A stretch of DNA of 64,000 nt from Branchiostoma floridae (taxonomy: Eukaryota; Chordata; Leptocardii; Amphioxiformes; Branchiostomatidae), in assembly GCF_000003815.2 (NCBI RefSeq), contig NC_049991.1, forward strand, positions 993,259-1,057,258, written 5' to 3'. Made by a program: the position numbers and the translations under genes. Below are positions 28,501 through 36,200 of the stretch, one piece after another; the first letter of the stretch is position 1, and each line of letters opens with the position of its first letter. Below the pieces are notes generated by a model. The model searched no databases, was not told the DNA's origin, and saw nothing but the letters and a program-made list of their open reading frames with translations.

Positions 28501-31500
28501 GTAGCTTACTGGGAACCGAAAAAAGGACATATAAAACAGAATTCAAACAGTGCTCAGTTAATGATGTACATGTATATCATGTATACCACATGACTGAGCG
28601 CATTAGAGCTAGGAACTAAGCTACAGAAAAGTCAAAAGTATTTTAAAAACAAGAGAGTGGTTGCCTCTAAAAACTAACACTGTCTTCTAGCACTGTTTTA
28701 TTGATTTGGAAAGCACCACAATGTATTTACCCACCTCAGTTACTTTACTTTTGGGGACTGTAGACTTTGGCACATCGTCAAAGTAGATGGACTGAAAAAC
28801 ATGCAAAAATATGTTTTGCAGACCATCTTATACTTTAAGTATGTTGCCTAAAATCTTAGTAAACACTATCTAAAAAAAGCTAAAAGGCTATAGGGAATAG
28901 GAAAAACTAGCTTTGATCTTTTAATAGAGATATTGACATTTTCCAAACTGCCATATGAAAAATATGGAGTTAGAGTAAAGGAAATAGGAACTGGGAAGGT
29001 ACACATGAGGCACACTTAAACATGATGGACACAAGGATTTTCTAACACTAACTGAAAGGGAAGGCCATGTTCATTATGGATGATATCCTCTGGGAGCTGA
29101 AAAACTGATGTGAAGAAAAGAAAGTTTGGTAAAGGAAAGAGCTGCCTTCATAATGAAGTCTAAGTGGCACTTGAAAACACAGTGTGAAGACAACTGCTGC
29201 CCTTCTTTATCAGGGATGCCACAGCAGTCAAGACAAGTCAAGCAATATGATCAAATACAGTCAAACCTGGAATAGCGGCCACCTTTGCATAACGACCACC
29301 AGGCCATTGCAGTCACTTTTTGTCGGTTCCTTGGATTTTTCTTATTGACCTAAGCATTAGGAAATAGTCTATAGCAGATACCTGTCCAATGCGGCCACGG
29401 CCACATGATTTCTGGTCCCGTAGATACAGAATCACTACCTAATATGACCATATGGCACGCTGCACCAAGTTTAAAATCGTAGTTTGTGAGGATTTTGAGT
29501 TCCCAACAGAGTCATTTTGGCGGTAGGGGAAGGTGCATGCATGTCAATATCACTCATATTCAGTAGATTTGACTCTGACTGGGTTAGTTGAATTTCGAGA
29601 CAATCAAGACAATGTTACTTGGTGAGAAAGATCAGTGGGTACCTACTGAAATCATGTGTAGCTTATTTCTCGTGATCAATCTATCAGCATTTTCTCTATA
29701 GTGGCCACATTTCTCCAGTTCCTTGGTAGCAAAATGAACCATTGTTTTAAGTTTCACCCATTCACAAGTTTTTATTGACAATGAGTAGATCCAAGCTCAG
29801 GTCCGGACCTGGACCTGATCCTCTGCAGGGACCTGAATTTTAGTTACCGATATCCTCCCCTACTGGAGATCCTTACCATATAGGACGGGAGGGTCTTGAG
29901 AGGTCCAGGGTCTGGCCTGTGGTTGAAGGGTCCTTCCAAAACGCCTCTCTTCAACATATGGAGCAGCAACTCTGCATACATGTTTCTGTTCTTCCTGACA
30001 GTGTGGGGGAAAAATAAAAACAATAAACAAGAGTTCAGAGACCTCCTAGCTCCATGAAATATTTAGACCTTTTGTAAATTTCTTATTTCATCATATCTCA
30101 TTGATAAATCATCGCCACTTTGAGAATTGAGAATCATCGCCACTTCAATAGTGTTTTATTGCCTTTCTTGTTTAAGCAGGAGAACAGGGGCGCTGGGCTA
30201 TCATGGGTTGGGGTTTTGTGCGCGTGAAAAATTTGCGCGTGAAAACTTGCGCGTGAAAAATCTGCGCGTGACAATATGCAAATTAGCTGATTCCCAGGGG
30301 ATTCAAAAAGTTTTTGCAGTTTTATACTTAAATGCTCAAACAAGAAGGCACAAAATGGAGTTAAGTGTCAGATTGTTGCATTCTAGAGTACAAAATTTCG
30401 ATCTCAGTGATTTTTGAGTGATTTTTAACTGTTAAGTTTTCACGCGCAAAAAAGTTAGAAATTTGCGCGTCAAACAATTTGCTTCAAAAAAGATGAAATG
30501 AAGCTTCTAGAAAGGAGAAAAGTCCTCAAATTGTTACATTTTACAATATAAACCTTACATGAGTAGTTTTTTCCATGTATTTCTGTCAAATTTATGTGAT
30601 TTTGAAATGTTCAAAATATGCAAATTAACCTATTCCCAAGGGATCTAAAAATCATGTTTTTTTCAAACCAAAAATTCAGGTAACAGATGGGACATTATAT
30701 CATAGGTTCAAATTTTTCCATCTTAAAGTTCCTTGCTACACATTTTCTGACTCATTTCAGGAACTTTATTTTTCACGCGCACATTTTTCACGCGCACGCG
30801 CAAATTCTCCACGCGCAGAAAACCCGTTCCCGCTATCATGACCTGACCATGTCCCCCTTATCAATACCCTGGGGACCAGATCCTCTGGCAAGCATAAAAT
30901 TCTGATTGACCAGGGATGCTATTAGGTCATAAGTGGGACATTTTTTTTAGAACAGGCAAACTTCAATGCTTGCGTGGATGTCATCCATAAAATGAAGTCA
31001 GTGTGGCCTTACCTTGCAGTAGGTCCAGGTGCAACTGGTTCACATAGTTTCTTGATCCATAAGGCACATCTCTGTCTTTCTGTAATAACAAGAGAGTTTT
31101 CCTTCACTTTCCACATCAAAGATTTATTGGCAACTTTGTTTCAGTTTACTTTGAAATTACTGGAAGTTGGGTTTGGTATCTTGTACAAGCTCCTAAATAA
31201 ATAGCAAGTTCCAAAATGCTTCCTTTTCAAAAACGTTATTTCAAGAGTCAAAGAAGTATGATTTGTAAGGCTCGATGTTCAATAACATCAGAAGGGTGTA
31301 TGTTTTGTACAAGCCTACCAGTACCTCTTCATTGAATAACATTTTAATGGCTGAGTGAGAGTTATTAGGGAGCGGTGAATAGTTTCATCAGGTTTGTCAC
31401 CTTCCTCAGGGCAATTCTAACTGGTTCACATTGTGCTGCAGCAATAGGTACTGCTGCTTGCAGTTACAGATGTGTACACAAATGTTAGTATTTACATGTG

Positions 31501-32017
31501 TATAGTGACTGCAGCTGCTAAATGAATCTGTAAGTAACTGTAAGTAGTGACACCTATAGGCTAGTATAACTGCAGTAAAATTACCCTGGGAGCCAGCCAG
31601 GATCGGGCAGCTAGGACAGTTTATTCGGTGGCCCAAGACAGCCAGGCCCGCCCGATCTCCTATTAGCGCCCCAGGGAGTTTAGGCCCGATGAGGTCCACC
31701 TGCCGAGGTTGGCGATAACTCCTTCAGGCTTAAACTCCACGGAGCGCTTATGTGAGATCGGCGGGCTGACTGCCTTGGCTCCCCGAACAAAACTCGCTAG
31801 CTACCCGGTCCTGACTGGCTCCCAGGGTACAGTAAAATGCGATCCAGTCAGAATTGCCCTGAGGAAGGCGACAGACAGTCACATAAAACATTGGTAGCTT
31901 TTTTCCCCTACCTGTTTTGTGTGGTAGCTTGAGGACATAGGGCTTCATGTCTGCCAGCGATCGGTCAAATTCTGCATCAAGTTTTGAATCTGACGAGTCC
32001 AGTGTTATTGAATCCAT
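7713..32017 (-). CDS. CEP112: CEP112 orthologue, centrosomal coiled-coil protein (19 visible coding exons)
   Basis: Coding exons in transcript order: 32017-31912, 31079-31013, 29994-29877, 28791-28735, 27309-27116, 26713-26537, 25606-25427, [exon(s) lost in the gap], 24570-24358 (partial), 23698-23536, 23094-22881, 21761-21578, 21430-21338, 20723-20616, 18003-17821, 15386-15259, 10203-9961, 9636-9474, 8895-8794, 7778-7713. Every visible junction is GT-AG with matching phase. Residues about 12-101 match the N-terminal DUF4485 domain (LDAEFDRSLADMKPYVLKLP, then RQRCALWIKKLCEP). From about residue 270 the protein is charged coiled coil, including GLMPASLRQELEDT near the C-terminus, and ends AKSRY-stop. 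About 919 residues are visible plus roughly 45 missing, against about 955 in human. The family is centrosomal and linked to sperm head-tail attachment. Two exons carry tandem arrays at their donor edge. Confidence 0.95.
8473..8778. mobile_element. hAT-like MITE close to a CEP112 splice donor
   Basis: Ends CAGGGTTGTAGCCAGC and GCTGGCTACAGCCCTG, resembling the elements at 15442 and 26192. No convincing target duplication. It ends about 15 bp from the 8794 exon edge, so the donor side of that intron is nearly all transposon. Confidence 0.65.
9775..9910 (-). mobile_element. tRNA-derived SINE copy (family 1)
   Basis: The minus strand holds a tRNA-like head with B box GGTTCGATCCC and a TTGTTTCTTTCTG tail. 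It lies about 50 bp from the 9961 exon edge, inside a CEP112 intron. Confidence 0.65.
10238..10521. mobile_element. MITE with long terminal inverted repeats
   Basis: About 35-bp imperfect inverted ends (GAACTGGTTTAACGGTAAT... against ...ATTACAGTTAAACTAGTTC) in the CEP112 intron just upstream of the 9961-10203 exon. Confidence 0.7.
11577..11915 (-). mobile_element. tRNA-derived SINE copy (family 2)
   Basis: The minus strand starts with a tRNA-like head (A box TGGTGCAGAGGTA, B box GAGTTCGAATC) and continues with a body shared with 61265-61740: CTCAGGTGAAAATGAGTACC, then GGTCCCGTGTTTGGGGAG. Confidence 0.75.
12160..12477. mobile_element. MITE, CAGGGCTC ends
   Basis: Starts CAGGGCTCAAAATAC and ends GCAGCCCTG. 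The interior repeats GGTGCAGGTA and ACCTGCAC. Related in style to the GTGCACC-rich element at 27910. Confidence 0.55.
13711..13768. repeat. (GT)n microsatellite
   Basis: Nearly pure GT dinucleotide run. Confidence 0.97.
13819..14140. mobile_element. MITE with CCAGGG ends
   Basis: Starts CCAGGGTTGGCCCAATTGTC and ends CTTGTCCATCCCTGG, with internal inverted CAAGT/ACTTG blocks. In a CEP112 intron. Confidence 0.5.
14545..14771 (-). pseudogene. Relic of a non-LTR retrotransposon reverse-transcriptase C-terminus
   Basis: The minus-strand frame reads YGATLWESPDLYVKKDNDKL then ERVQNQAARFCTNNYNRDT, the pattern commonly found just after the RT domain of jockey/CR1-type LINEs (...DKLExVQxxAARF...). 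It is a short, isolated fragment within a CEP112 intron. The family assignment is from memory of the motif. Confidence 0.65.
15442..15802. mobile_element. hAT-type MITE with 8-bp target duplication
   Basis: Ends CAGGGCTCTAGCCAGC and CTGGCTAGAGCCCTG, flanked by GTTACAAC (15434-15441) and GTTCCAAC (15803-15810). A related copy lies at 26192-26520. It was inserted exactly at the terminus of the element at 15803-15983. Confidence 0.85.
15803..15983. mobile_element. Short MITE, hairpin ends
   Basis: GTTCCAACACAAAAGAAAGA at the left and its near-perfect inverse ending GTGTTCGAAC at the right, about 35-bp arms. Confidence 0.75.
16387..16560. repeat. CA-rich microsatellite
   Basis: ACAC, ATAC and CACA dinucleotide-type repeats. 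They generate an open VCVCVC frame on the minus strand that is not a gene. Confidence 0.9.
16640..17880 (-). repeat. Exon-edge tandem array of CEP112 (104-bp and 79-bp units)
   Basis: The anchor CCCTGTCCTTCCTCT recurs at 16681, 16785, 16889, 16993, 17097, 17176, 17255, 17334, 17438, 17517, 17621, 17725 and (in the real exon, one base changed) 17829. Spacings are exactly 104 or 79 bp. On the minus strand each unit contains the last about 21 codons of exon 17821-18003 (ending DLK/HLK), its donor AAG|GTTAGG and the start of the intron. The 79-bp form lacks 25 bp between the duplicated segments. Confidence 0.93.
18009..18130 (-). mobile_element. LINE 3'-end fragment
   Basis: The minus strand shows TACAATTGTCGAGCAATAAA followed by an ATTC/CATT microsatellite, typical of a CR1/L2-like 3' terminus. 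Its tail runs directly into the acceptor of the exon ending at 18003. Confidence 0.5.
19748..20180. mobile_element. hAT-type MITE with perfect 8-bp target duplication
   Basis: Ends TAGGGCTGGGTACCGGTAC and GTACCGATACCCAGCCCTA, flanked by ATCCCGAC on both sides (19740-19747, 20181-20188). The interior is rich in AGGTCCAGGTCCGG. Related copies are at 20398 and 33766. Confidence 0.9.
20398..20522. mobile_element. Internally deleted copy of the same hAT-type MITE
   Basis: Retains both ends (TAGGGATGGGTACTGGTAC... to ...CCAGTACGGTCCCACTCCTA) but lacks about 300 bp of interior. Flanked by CTTGAAAC and CTTGGAAC (8 bp, one mismatch). Confidence 0.82.
21858..22178. mobile_element. GTGCACC-rich MITE, truncated
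   Basis: Starts GAGCTCGAAATTCATTTTTG like the full copy at 27910, but its other end stops about 8 bp before the first donor of the exon-edge array at 22187. Confidence 0.65.
22187..22880 (-). repeat. Second CEP112 exon-edge tandem array (6 copies plus the real exon end)
   Basis: The block with TCTGGTCCTGAGCCCTGTAC recurs six times ahead of the genuine exon at 22881-23094. On the minus strand each copy carries the final about 31 codons of that exon and a GTAAG or GTGAG donor. The first copy spans 22187-22279: 93 nt between an AG and a GT, phase 2 at both ends, with no stop. Another copy (near 22450) has lost one T and is frameshifted. Confidence 0.92.
23801..24053. mobile_element. Palindromic MITE
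   Basis: Near-perfect inverted arms of about 100 bp: ATCCGTACACAAAATAAAGC on the left and GCTTTATGTTGTGTACGGAT on the right, with TCAACTTGATAAGGATCAG in both. Confidence 0.85.
24571..24670. other. Assembly gap (100 N) inside CEP112
   Basis: Exactly 100 N, probably of unknown true size. The exon encoding the segment upstream of IAELKKMTEQ runs into it. Confidence 0.99.
25135..25371. repeat. Two-unit tandem duplication (about 118 bp)
   Basis: The block GATACACTTGGCCCTATAAC ... TTTGTCTTACCAGTGA occurs twice nearly unchanged. On the minus strand each unit has an acceptor-like TTTCTGCAG; the second also has a donor-like CTG|GTAAGA, bounding 95 nt (25251-25345). It does not match the missing CEP112 segment. 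Confidence 0.85.
26192..26520. mobile_element. hAT-type MITE with perfect 8-bp target duplication
   Basis: Ends CAGGGCTCTAGCCAGC and GCTGGCTAGAGCCCTG, flanked by CTGTCCAG at 26184-26191 and 26521-26528. It lies 9-16 bp from the CEP112 exon edge at 26537. Confidence 0.92.
27910..28277. mobile_element. GTGCACC-rich MITE
   Basis: Ends CAGGGCTCGAAATTC and TATTTCGAGCCCTG, flanked by TATGG on both sides. The interior repeats GGGTGCACC in both orientations. Confidence 0.8.
29262..29712. mobile_element. Probable MITE, AGCGGCCACC-type ends
   Basis: Begins CAGTCAAACCTGGAATAGCG and ends around CTATAGTGGCCAC. Weakly delimited, within a CEP112 intron. Confidence 0.4.
30205..30830. mobile_element. Inverted-repeat element with CpG-rich GCGCGTGAAAA ends
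   Basis: The left end has four GCGCGTGAAAA-like repeats and the right end their inverse (TTTCACGCGCA, CACGCGCAGAAAACCC). The interior is AT-rich. Confidence 0.7.
31582..31829. mobile_element. MITE with perfect 9-bp target duplication
   Basis: Ends TACCCTGGGAGCCAGCC and GACTGGCTCCCAGGGTA, flanked by CAGTAAAAT at 31573-31581 and 31830-31838. A 9-bp duplication fits Mutator- or Merlin-like transposition. It is 83 bp from CEP112 coding exon 1. Confidence 0.9.
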
Positions 32018-32123
32018 TGTGAATGTGAGTTATTCCACAAGTGTCCTCAGCTGTAAAACTCAGTTAAAGATGTTTCTCAGTCAGATTTGGATGGAATACT
32101 GCAGGCAGCCTTTGTGATCAGAC
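32018..32123 (-). other. CEP112: CEP112 5' UTR part of the first coding exon (predicted)
   Basis: A pyrimidine-rich acceptor (TTTTGTAG|GTCTGATC on the minus strand) at 32124 and a matching GTAAGT donor at 32599 suggest a 5' UTR intron of about 0.48 kb, with a leader exon at 32600 to about 32700. Confidence 0.45.
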
Positions 32124-32639
32124 CTACAAAATATACAACAGGATATTCAACTCAAACATTTCTAACAAAATATGGTAAGTGTAACAGCTAGCTAGTGACA
32201 ACAATTCTAAAAACCTTCCAACATACATGTACTGTATTGTTTCAAAATTGTTTGCTTGCTCTTTATAGTCTTTATAACACGGCCCTCCTTTCCGGAAGTA
32301 CAGTATCTAAGTTTATAATACTAATAGCGAACTATTTCTTTTCAAATTCCTCCAAGGCAGCATATGGCTTCTAACTAAAATTTTTGTTATGGCTGACCGC
32401 AAGACAAAAACGTTAGAAGTATATTGTAACAGTAATGACTTTAAAACAACAACCGTACGTTAAACTATGACAGAAAAACAAACAAATTCTCCAACAACAA
32501 GGTGTCATAAACTTCCAACTGATTCCATTGTAGGGATCGACAGCAAATTTCAGCAGAAACGTCTCATCGAGACTTGAATGGAGAAACTAGACGACTTACC
32601 CTTGTGGTCAAGTACACGGTGAATACCAAACGTTCCGAG

Positions 32640-33263
32640 CAGCTGAAAGAAAACTGGAGATTTGAGACAAAATCAAAACAAAAGTTGCCGCTCTCATATT
32701 TGAGTTCGAACCCGACCGCCATTGGGCCGTCCTATAAATAAAGGTGGAAGGGGATGATGAATTTTTATTGAGCTTCCTGCTTCACTACCGTCTGACACAG
32801 ATTCATATAAACTAACATCTTTATCCACTTGAAATTAATTCCAATCAATATTTTCTCCGGTTTTGATTTATTTGATTCAGCCATCATTTTTGACAAATAT
32901 CTATTTATCCCCCTGGAAATTCATTTTTTGGAACAGTCCATTTTCAAAAACCTTCCCATGATTCTAGTTAAGGCATCAACACGCAAATATTCACATGGAT
33001 TCAATACTATGATGTTACCTTTGTCACAATAAATCGTCTTAAATGCGGCATTCAATTAAACGTATGTTTAATCAACTTATATATTTAAGCTCACTTTACT
33101 ATAACTTTTCAACATTGTTGTGAGGTTGCTCCGTTATTACTAGTAGATTTTACGCGTGCCTGCAGTAGCTATTAACCTTTGACCCGACCTGTAGGTTAGC
33201 AAATTGTTTTTAGCCCAAGCAAGATTTGTAACTTGTCGATCTGTTTACTCTGCGATTTGAATT
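32640..33263. promoter_or_regulatory. Shared upstream region of the divergent CEP112-PEF1 pair
   Basis: The interval separates the predicted CEP112 leader exon (minus) from the PEF1 start codon (plus). A TATAAATA at about 32733 is the only TATA-like motif noted, and it lies too far from the PEF1 ATG for its role to be assigned. The bidirectional promoter is inferred from gene layout alone. Confidence 0.45.
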
Positions 33264-36200
33264 ATGTCTTACGGACCTCCCCCAGCCTACAACCCGAGCC
33301 ACGTAAGTCTCCACTTGAAGTCCTATATCGGGCTACATGTTTTGTGATAACGCTACAACGTAGTACGCTTGATCTTGCAGCTAGCAACATGGCGTAGCGT
33401 AGCGTAGCTGCTTGTTTTAAGCGTAGAGTAGTGTCTTCGGTTTGGTAGGAGGTTTCTCCTTGTCTGGCTTTCCTTTTTTTGTTTCCGAGCACTTTTTGCA
33501 ATCTAGCATAAGACCGAAATGCACTGTGTTGAAAATAAATAAGCTTGTTCACCATTCTGAGTACACATGCACCAGGTCAAAGGTGAAGGCCCCTGACATG
33601 TAAACAGTTCATGTCTGGTTACGTTACGGTTTAGACTGTGTCTGTTGATTTGCATGATAATGACGGGCGTGTTAGTGTTATTGCCCGAGGGCCTTTGGCG
33701 TACTCGGAATGGTGAATCAATATGCAATGTACATGCATTTGATAATCTCCTCGAGTGGTTGGGACTAGGCGTGGGTACCGGTACAGAAAATTAAGGTCCA
33801 GGTCTGGTTCAGGTCCAGAGGATCAGGTCCAGGTTTGGACTCAAAACAATGGTCCATTTCACAACAAAGAAATCTATTTTGTGCAGTATTTGACTCCCAC
33901 TGGCGTTTTAAAATCCTACATTTAGCTATTGCCCGTTGTGCCCCAATGTGTAAAACTTGGTAGCAATGACTATAGACTCTGCTCTACTTCGCTCTTGTTA
34001 TTTTCCCCGACCAGTAAGCCCCAAAACGTGTGAATGCCTGATCATATAACATTTTCCAATAGGTCTAACATCCAGTCCACCGATTTTTTTCAGGTCCGGT
34101 TTATCTGGACCGGTCCAATAAGAAAAAACAGCTTTGTACCAGTACATTGTACCAGTATCCACCCCTAGTTGGGACAGTAACGTGCACACACACTTAACTA
34201 TCATGATTTTGAACCTAGGTCATATTAACTTTTTTAACATCATTGGTGCTAGTGTTACCAAAATGAAGACAGACCTGCAGTCACTTGAGTGTCACTTGAA
34301 GACAGAAGAGTTAGACAAATGTCCAGACAATGCATGATGTACAAAATGACTAATAAACTGACAGACCAACTGCTATCAAAGTACCTACTACTACTAGTAC
34401 TAGCTAAGTAAACAAGATAAAGAAAGCTTGTCAGTTAGCTTGTCTGTCTTTTTGTGTTTCTGCAATTCTCAATATTTTTCTCACCACTTTTCTCACCATT
34501 TGTCTAACTGTACATCCTGAGTACTGCGCTGCCAAATGCTTGTTCGCCATTCTAAGTATGTGCGTACAGTGACATGAATTCTGGGTAATGTGTTTAAGAT
34601 GAAGGCAGTAGAGACCAAGAAGACAAGAACTGTTTACTCTTAGTAGTACAAGTCAGGGGTCTTCACATGTCCCCCACAATTCAGATCGCTGTGTTTGCAT
34701 GCTCAGAATTGTATTTTTTGTGAGGGAAAGTTTGCCATCATGTCTAGATGTAGATCTGATTGTTCTGTCTTCCTTAGAGCGGAGGTGGTGGCTATTCTGC
34801 ACCCCCACCCCAGCAGCAGTCTTATGGTCAGCCCCCACCTTACCATGGTCAGCAGGGTTACGGCCAGCCCCCAGGACAGCAGAACCCTTATGGTCAGCAA
34901 GGTCAGGTCATTTACGGTTTTTACCTTTCCCTTTTCAAATAGTAAATCATCATTTCTGGGGTATGTCATCACCAGCATTTCCAAATTGGAGGGCCGTCCA
35001 CCCGTATTGTGGAGTCTGGATAAAGCAGTTGGCCGTAATACAAGTAATTACTGTACGTGATTTTTCCTCCTACCCCCAAGAACCACCACATCAACTTTCA
35101 TCATATTTAAAGGAAGATAATGTTTTTTCTTTTATATTACTGTATATATCCAGGTTATGCTATTCTAGGTTATCAACAATGATTATTAGACTTTTGCTTC
35201 TACTTCCAATTTTTATACTAATTATAGTGGTGCTCCTAGATTTTTGCGGGTGCTACTTGTAAGTTTGCAGGGTTAGGAGCACAGTGCTCCAAAGTCAAAG
35301 AGTTAGTCTGGAGCCCTGTCATGCTTGACATACACATGTATTAGATGTTAGTTAGAACATATGTCAGTTTTTTAAAACATAGGTCAGTTTTTTAAAACTG
35401 ACCTATGTTCTAACTAACATCTAATACAAAATTTAGAAAATATCCCAAACGATACAATTTAAAAATTGTATCGTTTGGGATATTTTCTAAACTTCCATCC
35501 AATAACAGGGTCATAAGCTTCCCAGTATAGTAGCTGTGGAGCATGCAACAGTGCACCTAGCGACAGTTCTTTTTTTAGAATATTTTTTTATAAGCAAATA
35601 GCTGTAAGTCCACAAACCAACCAATGAAGTTGGTTTGACAGTATTCAGTCTATCCAGAAATGTCATATGCACAGAAAAGTGCTGGAACTCTGGAGTCATG
35701 AAAAAGTGAATGTACCAAAACAAATTCTATTCTGGGGCCACTACAGGCCACTACTATGTAGGTCTGGAAAGTGTATTGCATACTTACAGCACACTGCCTG
35801 TTAAGCTTGATTGAACAAAGTATATTGTTAGAACGTTCTTCAAGACAACAACTGTACCCAAACACAGAGAGCTCAAAACAGGATGTCAAGTCCTTGCAAA
35901 GGTCTGCTAGAAAGTTCCTTGAAGAACAGTGCAGAAGAACCAGAGGGAGAACTGGTAGGACACCTGACAGTACCGGCATGGATGTACAACTGCATACAGC
36001 CTGGATAGGCACCCTTTAATGCATGATAGGAAGATATGAGAACTGTTCATTGTACATTAGATATTAATTGTTATCCCTGACCTATGCGAACATGTGTGAT
36101 CACGTCGACCGATGATGATGATGATCACTGACCTACTTCCAGTTTTAGTAGGAGGCTGAAATTGTACATACATGAATGTATACATGTACTAGTACATTGG

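Noticed and set aside
32733-32740. TATAAATA as a PEF1 core promoter
   Set aside because: About 530 bp upstream of the ATG with no leader exon visible; kept only as a remark.
34699-35262. 187-codon plus-strand frame
   Set aside because: Overlaps PEF1 exon 2 in a different frame and runs into intron; the peflin frame is clearly the real one.
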